Assembly (NCBI GenBank): GCA_949297715.1
Contig: CASFTJ010000001.1
Span: 62,001-126,000, forward strand
Length of the DNA: 64,000 nucleotides
Source: an uncultured bacterium
GTDB taxonomy: Bacteria > Cyanobacteriota > Vampirovibrionia > Gastranaerophilales > Gastranaerophilaceae
Direction: 5' to 3'
This document shows, piece by piece, positions 43,073 through 52,522 of this stretch (positions within the stretch are counted from its first letter, which is position 1; each line of letters begins with the position of its first letter). The position numbers and the translations under genes were made by a program. The notes under the pieces are model-generated. The model ran no database searches. It had not been told where the DNA came from and worked only from the letters and a program-made list of their open reading frames with translations.

Positions 43073-43936
43073 CTAGCCTTTAACCTGGCTCATAACTTCT
43101 TCAGCGAAATTATCCTGACGTTTTTCAAGTCCTTCGCCAAGCACGTATCTTGTAAATGACTTAATTGTCAATTTGCCTTCAATAAGCTGTTCAATTGTAA
43201 CATCCGGGTTTTTAACAAAAGGTTGTTCAAGAAGAACTTTTGCTGCAAGAAGTTTGTTTACACGACCTTCAACAATTTTTGCTCTTATGTTTTCAGGTTT
43301 TTTCTGCAAATCTTCTTTGCCCATTTCAATTTCTGTTTCATGGTCAATTACTGACTGCGGAATTTCAGCTCTTGAAAGGAATTCCGGAGCATTTGATGCA
43401 ATATGCAAACAAATATCATTCATCAATTCAGCATCTTCTTTGTCTGTTTGAAGAAGAACACCGATTTTACCGTTATGAATGTATGTTGCAAGGTTTCCTT
43501 CATAACGAACAAATCTTCTGAAGGTAATTTTTTCACCAATTGAAGCGATTTTTTCTTTAATAACCTGTTCGATAGTTTTGCCGCATTTCGGGCAAGTTGA
43601 AGCAACAAATGTTTCAACATCTTTAGGATTGGATTCTGCTACAGCTTTTGCAAGACAGTTTGCAAGTTCTTTAAATTCTTCGTTTTTAGCAACGAAGTCT
43701 GTTTCACAGTTAACTTCAACCATAGCACCAGCGCCGTCAACCAAAGCGGAAGCAATAAGCCCTTCAGCAGCAATTCTTCCCATTTTTTTGTCAGCGGAAG
43801 CTATACCTTTTTGGCGAAGCACTTCCATAGCTTTTTCCATATCTCCGTCGGTTTCCACAAGTGCCTTTTTAGCATCCATCATACCTGCACCGGTTTTGTC
43901 ACGGAGTTCTTTTACCATTTGTGCTGTAATATTCAT
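43073..43936 (-). CDS. tsf: Elongation factor Ts
   Basis: The 287 residues start MNITAQMVKELRDKTGAGMM and have the EF-Tu-contacting CETDFVAKNEEF motif. EF-Ts recycles EF-Tu-GDP. It lies 71 bases after rpsB, the universal pairing. A CPKCGKTIEQ segment replaces the usual DGKTVEE-like turn before GEKITFRRF, putting a CxxC pair in the core domain. Confidence 0.97.
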   Translation of the reverse strand: MNITAQMVKELRDKTGAGMMDAKKALVETDGDMEKAMEVLRQKGIASADKKMGRIAAEGLIASALVDGAGAMVEVNCETDFVAKNEEFKELANCLAKAVAESNPKDVETFVASTCPKCGKTIEQVIKEKIASIGEKITFRRFVRYEGNLATYIHNGKIGVLLQTDKEDAELMNDICLHIASNAPEFLSRAEIPQSVIDHETEIEMGKEDLQKKPENIRAKIVEGRVNKLLAAKVLLEQPFVKNPDVTIEQLIEGKLTIKSFTRYVLGEGLEKRQDNFAEEVMSQVKG

Positions 43937-44007
43937 TGTTTCTCTCCTATTTTTTAAAGAGCCGCCCAGTTTTTTTGAATTGCCGGACAGCTTTTATAAT
44001 CTATATG

Positions 44008-44802
44008 CTATTTAATTTCTTCTGCAACAGCTTCTTCTACTGCCGCTTTTTCTGTTTCTACACCCGCATCTTCAGGCTTAATTTCTTCTATTTTTGCGGT
44101 TGTGTTAGCTTTATTTTCTTTTAATTGCTTTCCTTCAAGAACTGCATCCGCCAATTTTGAAGTAATTAACTTAATTGAGCGAATAGCGTCATCGTTTCCG
44201 GGGATTACATAATCAATATTTGAAGGATCTGCATTTGTATCTGCCAAGCAGATTACCGGAATACCGAGTTTCTTTGCTTCAAGAATTGCGATTTCGTCCT
44301 TTTTCTGGTCGATAACAAACAATAAATCAGGCAATCCTCTCATTTCTTTAATACCGCCCAATGTTTTGCTCAACTTAGCTAATTGGCGATTCAATTGAGC
44401 AATTTCTTTTTTCGGAAGCTTTTCAGCGTGTCCGCTGTTCAAGAAATCTTCAAGTTCTCTAAGTTTATTAACACGACCTCTGATTGTTTCAAAGTTTGTC
44501 AGCATACCGCCGAGCCATCTTCTGTTAATATAATATGCACCGGCTCTTTGTGCTTCTTCAGCCACAACTTCAGCAGCCTGTTTTTTAGTTCCTACAAACA
44601 AGATGTTTTTATTGCGAGCTGCAAATTCTCTTACAACTTCGTAAGCTTTGTCCAATAAATCAGAAGTTTTACGCAAATCGAATACGTAAATTCCGTTTCT
44701 TGCACCGTAAATATACTGTTTCATTTTAGGGTTCCATCTTTGTGTTTGGTGGCCGAAGTGAACACCGGCTTCCAAAAGTTCAATCATAGATGCTGTTGGC
44801 AT
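44008..44802 (-). CDS. rpsB: 30S ribosomal protein S2
   Basis: The 264 residues begin [20 protein letters not shown], with [35 protein letters not shown] and [20 protein letters not shown]. These are classic S2 blocks. The C-terminus has an acidic Ala/Glu extension of about 35 residues. It has a long 5' leader and its own promoter. Confidence 0.97.
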   Translation of the reverse strand: MPTASMIELLEAGVHFGHQTQRWNPKMKQYIYGARNGIYVFDLRKTSDLLDKAYEVVREFAARNKNILFVGTKKQAAEVVAEEAQRAGAYYINRRWLGGMLTNFETIRGRVNKLRELEDFLNSGHAEKLPKKEIAQLNRQLAKLSKTLGGIKEMRGLPDLLFVIDQKKDEIAILEAKKLGIPVICLADTNADPSNIDYVIPGNDDAIRSIKLITSKLADAVLEGKQLKENKANTTAKIEEIKPEDAGVETEKAAVEEAVAEEIK

Positions 44803-44969
44803 CGGTTTTCTCCTTTTTCTTTTAACTTGTGTACTACGGGCTATACTGTCTCATTCTTTCGCTTAAAACCTTGCTGTATAAAGCTTTGCAGGACATTTTT
44901 CAAATTCCGCCTTAAGGCTTTTGCTTCTTGAACTAGGGCTAAACCTATCAGACCAGTGTAACCATTAAT

Positions 44970-44997
44970 ATAATATTACAAAAATTCAATTTAGCAA
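44970..44997 (-). promoter_or_regulatory. Promoter of rpsB-tsf
   Basis: Read leftward: TTGCTA (44997-44992), 16 bases, TATTAT (44975-44970). It would give a leader of about 160 bases before rpsB, which could hold an S2 autoregulatory structure; none is clear by eye. Confidence 0.45.
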
Positions 44998-45059
44998 ACT
45001 AAAAAAACTTTTCCCGCACAAATTATGAAGAAAAATTAAGACAATAAGGCAAAAAAAAT

Positions 45060-45083
45060 CGGACCTCCCCTAGAGTCAGTCCG
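45060..45083 (-). terminator. Terminator of the first cobO-type gene
   Basis: CGGAC and GTCCG flank 14 bases, followed leftward by eight T residues (45059-45052). Confidence 0.6.
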
Positions 45084-45172
45084 GTATTTCATTTCTGAAA
45101 CAAAAAGGATTTACATTAACTTAAGTCTTTTACTGCTGCAAAAGCAGCTCATTATCTACCTCTCTCTTCTCC

Positions 45173-45706
45173 CTAATACTCAATCCCCTGACGTGCCATA
45201 ACACCTATGTCAAAATAGTGTTTAATAGGTTTCATTTCCGTCACAAGATGAGCCATAGCTTTTAATTCAGGGTGCGCATAGCGTCCTGTTAAAACGATTT
45301 CAAGGTTTTCGGGCTTATTCATCAATGCCTCTTTAACCTCACTTACTTTAATCATATTCATTGCGGTGCAAATGTTAATCTCGTCTAAAATAACAAGCTG
45401 ATATTCACCTGATTGAATAGCTTTCTTAGCAAATTCCCAGCCTCTTTTAGCTTCTTTAAAATCGTCCATGCACACATTATGTGAATAGCAAACTCTGTCC
45501 ATTCCGAACTGAACAACATCAAGATTCGGAAGAAACTTTGATGAAGAAACTATTTCGCCATAAGATGTTGCGCTGTCACCTTTTGTAAACTGGATGATAA
45601 GAACCTTCCAGCCGTGTCCGAGCGCACGGAGAGCCAGACCTAATGCAGCTGTCGTCTTACCTTTGCCATCACCCGTGTAAATTTGAATATAACCGTGCTC
45701 TAACAC
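45173..45706 (-). CDS. cobO: Cob(I)yrinic acid a,c-diamide adenosyltransferase (CobO/BtuR type), copy 1
   Basis: The 177 residues have the P-loop TGDGKGKTTAALGLALRALG, VLIIQFTKGD, LVILDEINICTAMNMIK and VLTGRYAHPELKAMAHLVTE, which define CobO/BtuR. It adds the adenosyl group to cob(I)alamin, either de novo or in salvage. A second copy at 53553-54131 is clearly related. No other cobalamin gene is in the window, so salvage is more likely. A single-gene unit. Confidence 0.94.
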   Translation of the reverse strand: MLEHGYIQIYTGDGKGKTTAALGLALRALGHGWKVLIIQFTKGDSATSYGEIVSSSKFLPNLDVVQFGMDRVCYSHNVCMDDFKEAKRGWEFAKKAIQSGEYQLVILDEINICTAMNMIKVSEVKEALMNKPENLEIVLTGRYAHPELKAMAHLVTEMKPIKHYFDIGVMARQGIEY

Positions 45707-46333
45707 TTCTTACTACCTCCAAATGCATACTATAATTCTTATCAATATTTTAAACGATTTTATAATACCTTTAATCGTTCCATAGATTGATAAACCCAAA
45801 GGAGGGGATGTATATTTCTAATCCCCGCCTCCCAAGATGTAAATTCATCATAGAACAAATTTTGAAAAAAGAAATGTATTTTGAACACTCCATGCCAATC
45901 TTTTTACAATTATTTTTTTGCAAAAACTAAAAACAAGGAATTTGATTGAATTTGCACTATAAAAATAAATTCTCGAAAAATTTACATAAATTTTGTAAAC
46001 TTGATGCAACAATCTATTGCAAAACTCCCAAAAAGTCACTACGTGGCATTTTGGGGGAAAATTCAAAAATTAAAAAATATTAACTGCTAAATTACTGTCA
46101 AGTTGTTTTTAATCAAATTTAATAAAAAATAATTTATTTTAAGTTTTAAACCCTAAAATTTACTCAAAAACAAATTTTCTTTATGAATATTTTTTTAATA
46201 TTTGGGAATATTAAAACTATCACTTGCACACAGGATATGTTAACTTTTGTAACAAACAAAATTAAAAAAAGGCAATTATTTAATATTTATATACTTTATA
46301 TATACATAAGAAGTATATAAAAGAGAGTAATTT
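45707..46333. other. Gene-free AT-rich interval
   Basis: 627 bases without a credible gene. It contains a hairpin (CCCAAAA-GTCAC / GTGGC-TTTTGGG, 46027-46055) without a T tract, TTTGTAAA near 45992, and an HLR1-like repeat at 46236-46253. Beyond that are tandem TATATA stretches that lead to the coiled-coil gene at 46334. Confidence 0.5.
46236..46253 (-). promoter_or_regulatory. HLR1-like repeat upstream of 46334
   Basis: Read leftward: GTTACAAA-AG-TTAACATA, one mismatch to the HLR1 consensus, 81 bases before the ATG of the rightward coiled-coil gene. Confidence 0.4.
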
Positions 46334-47704
46334 ATGAGTTTACAAGTATCACAGCCGAATAAAGCTTTTAAAAAGCCAAAACCGGGTTTAAGACAAGTCG
46401 GAGGGGTTGTTTCAAACAATTTAAAGACAGCTCTTTCTAACTTGAAAATTTCAACAAATACTCAAACCGGCAGCACATCAGGTACCACAAGTACCACAAC
46501 TTCGACTGCACCAAAAACTTCATTACAAAAGAACCCTCTTGCTCAAGCAGTTTCAAAAAATTTGACTTCAAGCACAAAATCTAATTTTTTCCAAGATCAA
46601 ACTTATAGCGGATATACAAGAGTAGACGGTATGAGAACCGTAAAACCTTCTGATTACAGAAGAGACAATGTTGAATTTGCATTTGGGAAATACTCTTCAA
46701 ACCCAACCGGTCTAACTCCAAGAGGAGAAAATCGTCAAAACAGTATAATCAGACAATACATTGATTATCAAAGAGAAATGATAGCCAAAATAGAAGATCA
46801 GAAAAAATGCATGGATATTGCGAATATGTTCGGAAATATTTCTCAAGGTATTACCGGTTTAGGCAATCTTGCAATAGAATATAATAAACAAAAAGCAGCT
46901 CAAAAACCTCAAACTGAAACCGATGTAACAGTTAACCAACTTCGTCAGGCTAACACTTCCAGCGAAATATCACAGGGAATCAATGAACTAAACACCCAAA
47001 AGCAAACCCTTGAATCCAGTATCAATACATTAACCCAATCAGTTAACGAATCAAATGAAATCAAATCAAAAAATGAAAGCGAACTTACAGAAAAAGAATC
47101 TACATTATCAAATAAAGAACAGCAATTAACCGGCTATAACAGTACAATAACCAAATTACAGAGTAGCATCAGCACCGATGAAGCTGAATTAAAAAGACTG
47201 GAAAGCAGCCTAAGCAAAGCTCCAGACGGTTCACTTACAAAAACCGGACTTCAAAATCAAGTTGACAACCTCAAAAAAAGGATCGAAAGCAACAAACAAG
47301 AACTCAAAGCAGCAGAAGACAATAAAAAACAAACAGAAGAAGAAATTAAAACTCTTAAAGGCGAAATTGAAACCTTAAGAACAACTATTTCAAACACTAA
47401 CGAAAGACTTGCAGAAGATACTAAAAAGCTTGATAGTTCAAAAGAACAGTTGAACGAAGTTAATGAAGCAATCAGCAAATACACTAAAAAACTTGACAAA
47501 AAAGAAGACTCTGAAGCCGACAAACTTAACGATATGAAAAAAGATCTTGCTCAATATGCAAAAGACTATGCAGCAGAAACAGATTCAGACAAAAAAGCGA
47601 AAATTAAAGAAAAATTTGACAAAAAAGCAGGTGAATACAACACTATTGTAAGCCATTCAAATGTTACAGGCCACACAGCAATCACAAAATCACTCGGCGA
47701 ATAA
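46334..47704 (+). CDS. Large coiled-coil protein
   Basis: The 456 residues have a Ser/Thr-rich disordered N-terminus (1-90), a segment with YIDYQREMIAKIEDQKKCMD and IANMFGNISQGITGLGNLA, and a long coiled coil (about 210-420) rich in Glu/Lys/Gln/Leu heptads. No signal peptide, no ATPase motif. It resembles structural or secretion-apparatus coiled coils in general. I know no specific family. AAGAGAG precedes the ATG. Confidence 0.6.
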   Translation: MSLQVSQPNKAFKKPKPGLRQVGGVVSNNLKTALSNLKISTNTQTGSTSGTTSTTTSTAPKTSLQKNPLAQAVSKNLTSSTKSNFFQDQTYSGYTRVDGMRTVKPSDYRRDNVEFAFGKYSSNPTGLTPRGENRQNSIIRQYIDYQREMIAKIEDQKKCMDIANMFGNISQGITGLGNLAIEYNKQKAAQKPQTETDVTVNQLRQANTSSEISQGINELNTQKQTLESSINTLTQSVNESNEIKSKNESELTEKESTLSNKEQQLTGYNSTITKLQSSISTDEAELKRLESSLSKAPDGSLTKTGLQNQVDNLKKRIESNKQELKAAEDNKKQTEEEIKTLKGEIETLRTTISNTNERLAEDTKKLDSSKEQLNEVNEAISKYTKKLDKKEDSEADKLNDMKKDLAQYAKDYAAETDSDKKAKIKEKFDKKAGEYNTIVSHSNVTGHTAITKSLGE

Positions 47705-47768
47705 TATAATAACAAATCGTAACAATAGACTTTACTTTTGATTTTTAACAATTTATAATTAAGATATG

Positions 47769-47800
47769 AGAAAAAGAACGGGCACTCCCGTTCTTTTTCT
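47769..47800 (+). terminator. Terminator between the coiled-coil gene and rimP
   Basis: AGAAAAAGAACGGG and CCCGTTCTTTTTCT form a 14-bp perfect stem with a CACT loop. Confidence 0.75.
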
Positions 47801-47852
47801 ATCATCAGGGGGTGCGGATAATCCGCAATTCTTTTTTACGGAAGGAAGTGCC

Positions 47853-48335
47853 ATGAAACAAGAAATTAACAGACACGAAATTCTCGAAAAAATCAATCCG
47901 TTAATTGAAAATACAGCCATGCGGTTCGGTTACATTCCGCTTGAAGTTGATTTTTCAAAAGAGAATCACCGGTGGTTTTTGAGAATTTACCTTTATTCTT
48001 CAGAAAAAGAAGTTACTCTTGATGACTGCGAAAATGTAACAAGAAGCTTGTCAGACTTTCTGGATGAACTTATTCCTGTAAAATATTATCTGGAAGTATC
48101 TTCGCCGGGGTTGGAAAGAAAATTCAAATCAGATAAAGAGTTTATCATTTTCAAAGGCAGAAATGTAAGCATAAAGCTTAAAACGCCGCTAGAAGGGGAG
48201 GAGGAAAAGGTTTTTAAAGGTGAAATCCTTGACTTTGACGAGAATGAAGGCTTGAAATTCTTCCGATTTGATGACGGAGAGGAGCTTCAAATTCCAAGAA
48301 GCAACATTCAATCCGCAAAATTATATATAGATTAA
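47853..48335 (+). CDS. rimP: Ribosome maturation factor RimP
   Basis: The start is the ATG at 47853 (MKQEINRHEILEKINPLIEN), with GGAAGGAAG upstream. The frame before it crosses the terminator. The 160 residues include TLDDCENVTRSLSDFLD and YYLEVSSPGLERKFKSDKEF, the RimP signature. It helps 30S assembly and lies directly before nusA, the conserved order. Confidence 0.95.
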   Translation: MKQEINRHEILEKINPLIENTAMRFGYIPLEVDFSKENHRWFLRIYLYSSEKEVTLDDCENVTRSLSDFLDELIPVKYYLEVSSPGLERKFKSDKEFIIFKGRNVSIKLKTPLEGEEEKVFKGEILDFDENEGLKFFRFDDGEELQIPRSNIQSAKLYID

Positions 48336-48381
48336 TTGATAACTTAATATAATGTCCCTAAGGACAGAAAGGTATATAAAC

Positions 48382-49617
48382 ATGATTAAAATAGGAACAG
48401 CGCTTTTTGAAGCATGCGAAGAGCTGGAACGCGAAAGAGGCATATCAAAAGAAGTTTTAATTTCTTCACTTTGTGATGCAATGGTTGCAGCTTACAAAAA
48501 ACATATGAAAATTAAAGAATCAGCAAATATTGAAGCAATTCTTGATGAGCAATCAGGTGAAATCGGGGTTTTCAGAACAAAACTTGTCGTAAACGAAGTT
48601 GAAGACCCGGATGAACAGATTTCGTTAGCACAAGCAAAAGAAATTGATGAAGATGTAGAAGTTGACGATGAAGTAAAAATCGAAGTAACCCCCGATCAAT
48701 TCGGCAGAATTGCAGCCCAGTCGGCAAAACAGGTCATAACCCAGAGAATTCGCGAAGCTGAAAGAAATATGGTTCTTCAAGAATTTATAGATAAAAAAGG
48801 CACTCTTGTTACAGGAATTATCCAAAGGGTTGAAAACCGCAACGTTATTGTAAATATCGGAAAAATTGATGCAATTATGCCACAAAAAGAACAGATTCCT
48901 GGAGAATACTACAAACCCGGAAACCGTATCAGAGTGTTTGTTTTGAACGTAAAAGAAACCACAAGACTTCCGCAGGTAATCGTTTCGCACGCACATGCTG
49001 AAATTGTCAGAGAGCTGTTTGAACTTGAAGTTCCTGAAATTGAAGACGGAATCGTTGAAATCAAATCAATTTCTCGTGAAGCAGGCTACAGAACCAAAAT
49101 TGCCGTCTGGTCAAACGATCCGGAAGTGGATTCCGTTGGCGCCTGCATAGGTCCGAGAGGAAGCCGTATTCAGACAATCGTTTCAGAATTAAAGAATGAA
49201 AAAATAGATATCGTAAGATATTCAGAAGATCCTGTAGAATATATTGTAAACGCACTTTCACCTGCAAGAGTAGTATCTGTTGATATCTTAGCAGATGACG
49301 AGTACGCTCACGATGCAATGGTAGTCGTACCGGATGATCAGTTAAGCCTTGCAATCGGCAGAGAAGGTCAAAATGTAAGACTAGCACACAAGCTTACAGG
49401 CTGGAAAATAGATATCAAGAGCGTTTCACAAATGGAAAAAGCAGAAGCTCAAAATATCAATAACTACAGTGAAGAACCTCAAGAAGAAGATTTTGAGGAT
49501 GAAGAAGACGAACTTAAACAGGAAATCGAAGAAGAAATGAATCAGCAGGCTTATGATGAAGAAGACCTTCAAACAGATGAACCAGCTGAAGAAGCTTCCG
49601 AAGAAGAAGAAATATAA
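48382..49617 (+). CDS. nusA: Transcription factor NusA
   Basis: I start at the ATG at 48382 (MIKIGTALFEACEELERERG) behind AGAAAGG; an ATG ten codons earlier lacks a site. Order of domains: N-terminal RNAP-binding domain, S1 (KKGTLVTGIIQRVENRNVIV), KH1 (VGACIGPRGSRIQTIVSEL) and KH2 (LSLAIGREGQNVRLAHKLTG), then an acidic tail of about 50 residues. NusA modulates pausing and termination. Length 411 residues. Infb does not follow, unlike many genomes. Confidence 0.96.
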   Translation: MIKIGTALFEACEELERERGISKEVLISSLCDAMVAAYKKHMKIKESANIEAILDEQSGEIGVFRTKLVVNEVEDPDEQISLAQAKEIDEDVEVDDEVKIEVTPDQFGRIAAQSAKQVITQRIREAERNMVLQEFIDKKGTLVTGIIQRVENRNVIVNIGKIDAIMPQKEQIPGEYYKPGNRIRVFVLNVKETTRLPQVIVSHAHAEIVRELFELEVPEIEDGIVEIKSISREAGYRTKIAVWSNDPEVDSVGACIGPRGSRIQTIVSELKNEKIDIVRYSEDPVEYIVNALSPARVVSVDILADDEYAHDAMVVVPDDQLSLAIGREGQNVRLAHKLTGWKIDIKSVSQMEKAEAQNINNYSEEPQEEDFEDEEDELKQEIEEEMNQQAYDEEDLQTDEPAEEASEEEEI

Positions 49618-49640
49618 GTAACAAGTCGTATAAAAAAAGT

Positions 49641-49672
49641 AAAAGCACTCCTAAAATTAAAGGAGTGCTTTT
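49641..49672 (+). terminator. Terminator of rimP-nusA
   Basis: AAAAGCACTCCT and AGGAGTGCTTTT form a 12-bp perfect stem followed by T residues. Confidence 0.88.
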
Positions 49673-49731
49673 TTATAGCAAAAAAAAAATTTCAGGAGTT
49701 TTATTTCAATATCACAAATTAAGGAGGATAA

Positions 49732-50100
49732 ATGAATAATACAATTAATTTCACATCAAGCTACCGTTTTCCGATGACTCAGCCCGGAGTAAACAGGTTT
49801 AAAAGAGAATCATTAGAACCGGAATTAATGAAATATGCACATAAAATCAGTGCATTTCAAATACCTAACACAGGAAAAGGTAACGGAAGGATTTCGGTAA
49901 AGGAAGAATATGACGGATTTATAGAGGGTATATTAAAACGATTTGGGTTTAAAAGATACCAAAAACTGCCTATCCACGACGCATCAATAGACGTAGTAGA
50001 CGAAGCAGTCCGCAACTTAGGCAAAACGAACGATTACATACAAAAAGGAATGCAAAAAGCACCTATGAAAAAAAATAAAACAAACTCAAGATACAGATAA
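49732..50100 (+). CDS. Small basic protein with N-terminal F-T-S motif
   Basis: The 122 residues start MNNTINFTSSYRFPMTQPGV; the INFTSS segment resembles the F-x-G motif with Ser in place of Gly. The rest is basic with ELMKYAHKISAFQIPNTGKG and FIEGILKRFGFKRYQKL. AAGGAGG precedes the ATG. No family recognised; probably lineage-specific. Confidence 0.6.
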   Translation: MNNTINFTSSYRFPMTQPGVNRFKRESLEPELMKYAHKISAFQIPNTGKGNGRISVKEEYDGFIEGILKRFGFKRYQKLPIHDASIDVVDEAVRNLGKTNDYIQKGMQKAPMKKNKTNSRYR

Positions 50101-50124
50101 AATTTCGGTCTAAAAGGGCAGACC

Positions 50125-50152
50125 TTGACAAAAAAAATTGAGCAAATATTAT
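50125..50152 (+). promoter_or_regulatory. tuf promoter
   Basis: TTGACA (50125-50130), a 16-base spacer and TATTAT (50147-50152). The leader to the ATG is about 57 bases and includes AAGGAG. Confidence 0.65.
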
Positions 50153-50215
50153 TATACTATGGCATAAAATACCAAATTAGTAAGTAGTATAAGTAGTAAA
50201 AAGGAGATTAATCTC

Positions 50216-51424
50216 ATGGCAAGAGAAAAGTACGAACGTACCAAACCGCACGTTAACATCGGTACAATTGGCCACGTTGACCACGGTAAAACGACATTGA
50301 CAGCAGCAATTACAGCAGTATTAGCTGCACAAGGACAAGCTGCATTGAAGAAATTCGATGAAATCGACGCAGCTCCTGAAGAAAAAGCAAGAGGTATTAC
50401 CATTTCTACAGCACACGTAGAATATGAAACAATAGCAAGACACTATGCACACGTTGACTGCCCCGGCCACGCTGACTATGTTAAAAACATGATCACAGGT
50501 GCAGCTCAAATGGATGGTGCAATTCTTGTAGTTGCAGCAACTGATGGTGCAATGCCTCAGACTCGTGAACACATCCTTCTTGCTCGCCAAGTTGGTGTTC
50601 CGAACCTTGTTGTATTCCTTAACAAATGCGATATGGTTGATGATCCTGAATTGTTGGATCTTGTTGAAATGGAAGTTAGAGAACTTCTTTCTTCATACGA
50701 ATTTGACGGTGACAACATTCCGTTCATCCACGGTTCAGCATTGAAGGCTCTTGAAGCAGCTCAAGCTAACCCGACAATCGCTCGCGGTGCAGACAAATGG
50801 GTTGACAAAATTTGGGAATTAATGGATGCTATTGATTCATACTTCCCGACTCCGGAACGTGACTTAGACAAACCGTTCTTGATGCCTGTTGAAGACGTAT
50901 TCTCAATCACAGGTCGTGGTACAGTTGCTACTGGCCGTGTAGAACGTGGTATTGTTAAAGTTGGTGATGAAGTTGAATTGGTTGGTTTAGGCGAAACTAA
51001 GAAAACAACTGTAACTGGTGTTGAAATGTTCAGAAAATCTCTTGACCAAGGTCAAGCAGGTGATAACATCGGTGCATTGCTTCGTGGTATCGACAAAACT
51101 GATATTCAGCGCGGTCAAGTTCTTGCTAAACCGGGAACAATTCATCCGCACACTAAATTCACAGCTAACGTTTACGTTTTGACTAAAGAAGAAGGCGGAC
51201 GTCACACTCCATTCTTCCCAGGTTACAGACCTCAGTTCTACATCAGAACAACTGACGTTACAGGTTCTATCCAATTTGACGGTCAAATGGTAATGCCTGG
51301 CGATAACGTTGTTATGACAGTTGAACTTATCGCTCCTGTAGCTATCGAAGAAGGTATGAGATTCGCTATTCGTGAAGGCGGACGTACAGTTGGTGCCGGT
51401 GTTGTTGACAAAATTATTGAATAA
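50216..51424 (+). CDS. tuf: Elongation factor Tu
   Basis: The 402 residues show G1 GHVDHGKT, the switch-[27 protein letters not shown] and NKCDMVDD, then domains 2 and 3 with [13 protein letters not shown] and [20 protein letters not shown]-Tu delivers aminoacyl-tRNA. It is a single gene here, not in the str operon, with its own strong promoter and terminator. Confidence 0.99.
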   Translation: MAREKYERTKPHVNIGTIGHVDHGKTTLTAAITAVLAAQGQAALKKFDEIDAAPEEKARGITISTAHVEYETIARHYAHVDCPGHADYVKNMITGAAQMDGAILVVAATDGAMPQTREHILLARQVGVPNLVVFLNKCDMVDDPELLDLVEMEVRELLSSYEFDGDNIPFIHGSALKALEAAQANPTIARGADKWVDKIWELMDAIDSYFPTPERDLDKPFLMPVEDVFSITGRGTVATGRVERGIVKVGDEVELVGLGETKKTTVTGVEMFRKSLDQGQAGDNIGALLRGIDKTDIQRGQVLAKPGTIHPHTKFTANVYVLTKEEGGRHTPFFPGYRPQFYIRTTDVTGSIQFDGQMVMPGDNVVMTVELIAPVAIEEGMRFAIREGGRTVGAGVVDKIIE

Positions 51425-51450
51425 TTTTGAATACAATATTTAAATCCTTA

Positions 51451-51484
51451 AAAGAGTTTGCTTTATAAATAAAGCAAACTCTTT
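51451..51484 (+). terminator. Terminator of tuf
   Basis: AAAGAGTTTGCTTT and AAAGCAAACTCTTT form a 14-bp perfect stem, followed by TT. Confidence 0.88.
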
Positions 51485-51502
51485 TTGTCTAGTAAAAGTC
51501 TT

Positions 51503-51520
51503 TTTACAATTTTTCATATA
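51503..51520 (+). promoter_or_regulatory. HLR1-like repeat upstream of 51546
   Basis: TTTACAAT-TT-TTCATATA, two mismatches to the HLR1 consensus, 26 bases before the ATG. Weakest of the set. Confidence 0.22.
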
Positions 51521-51545
51521 AACATAAAATTACAGGAGATTTTAT

Positions 51546-51902
51546 ATGCAAATTAATACTCAACCATCATTCACCGGAAAATTTTCATCAAAAACTCTTG
51601 CCAAATTTCAACAAAACTTAACTCCGAAAGATTACAAAACCGTGAAAAAATTTAAAGCCGGCAGTAAATATATTAAATTTGATATTACAACAATTCAAAA
51701 TGAACCGCAAAGATTACCAAACGGTGTTGTTATTATGCCAAAAGAAACCTTTGCTGAGTTTACCAATTCAAAAGCAAAAAATAAGATTAAAGCAAGAATT
51801 AAACTTGCCGATGGAGAATTACCTTTCAATATGGAAACTTTTAAGCTCTTTACAGAAGAACTTGTAAAAAAGGGTGAAACGATACTGAAAATGATAAAAT
51901 AA
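51546..51902 (+). CDS. Small protein with N-terminal F-x-G motif
   Basis: The 118 residues start MQINTQPSFTGKFSSKTLAK; SFTGK (Phe9, Gly11) is the motif. The rest is basic and mixed alpha/beta (KFKAGSKYIKFDITTI, NGVVIMPKETFAEF). ACAGGAG lies upstream of the ATG. No signal peptide, no known family. Confidence 0.6.
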   Translation: MQINTQPSFTGKFSSKTLAKFQQNLTPKDYKTVKKFKAGSKYIKFDITTIQNEPQRLPNGVVIMPKETFAEFTNSKAKNKIKARIKLADGELPFNMETFKLFTEELVKKGETILKMIK

Positions 51903-51905
51903 CAC

Positions 51906-51940
51906 AACAGCCTGTTTTATAGATAAAAAACAGGCTGTTT
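51906..51940. terminator. Bidirectional terminator
   Basis: AACAGCCTGTTTT and AAAACAGGCTGTT form a 13-bp stem between the convergent genes 51546-51902 and 51961-52134. Confidence 0.8.
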
Positions 51941-51960
51941 CAATTCTTTTAGATATTTGA

Positions 51961-52134
51961 TTAATTAGCTTGAGCAGATTGAATTTCATCAAATTTGCCA
52001 TAAGTTTGAGAATTTCTCAAATATTTAGTTAGTGATTTTGCAATCATTTCCGATCTTTTTGCATTTTCTTTTTCTAAAAGCTTGAAATACTCATCTAATG
52101 ATGACATGATATAGTCTTTTTCTCCGTTTTCCAT
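51961..52134 (-). CDS. Small helical protein downstream of an RHH regulator
   Basis: A 57-codon gene with GGGGG before the ATG encodes MENGEKDYIMSSLDEYFKLL and then EKENAKRSEMIAKSLTKYLR. It is charged and helical. It follows the ribbon-helix-helix gene by 47 bases in the same direction. The pair has the size of a toxin-antitoxin or regulator-partner unit, but no toxin motif is visible. Confidence 0.5.
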   Translation of the reverse strand: MENGEKDYIMSSLDEYFKLLEKENAKRSEMIAKSLTKYLRNSQTYGKFDEIQSAQAN

Positions 52135-52181
52135 AATTTCCCCCTGAACTTTTATTTAATTAACCTCGATATTCGAGTCAT

Positions 52182-52370
52182 CTAACTTAGCAGATTGTCA
52201 AGCAACTCAGCATTTGTTTCTGCTCTTTTGGAATTTCGCACTTGATTACGATACATATATGTTCTGAGTGCTTCCCTTATTAACTCTGATCTTGTGCGGT
52301 TTTCATTAAGTGCAAGATTGTCTATCTCGTCCAAAAATCTTTCCGGCATTGAAATAAGTACTCTGGCCAT
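52182..52370 (-). CDS. CopG/Arc-type ribbon-helix-helix DNA-binding protein
   Basis: I start at the ATG at 52370 (MARVLISMPERFLDEIDNLA) with AAAGGAG upstream; the frame extends 14 codons more without a site. The 62 residues have a beta strand (ARVLISMP), then ENRTRSELIREALRTYM, the classic RHH fold of CopG/NikR-type repressors. Basic C-terminus. Probably regulates its own operon. Confidence 0.85.
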   Translation of the reverse strand: MARVLISMPERFLDEIDNLALNENRTRSELIREALRTYMYRNQVRNSKRAETNAELLDNLLS

Positions 52371-52522
52371 AAATTTCTCCTTTAATTTTCCCATCTGATA
52401 ACTGTTTTGCAACTCTTATATATATAAAGGATATTCTTTTTTTAAAATTGCTTATTTCGCTCGTTTAGCATGAGAAAATCTTAATATATCTTAATACAAT
52501 GTGCGTTTTCTATATTATAACC

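Noticed and set aside
45848-46066. 72-residue leftward frame in the gap before the coiled-coil gene
   Set aside because: Phe/Lys/Ile-rich chance frame without a ribosome-binding site.
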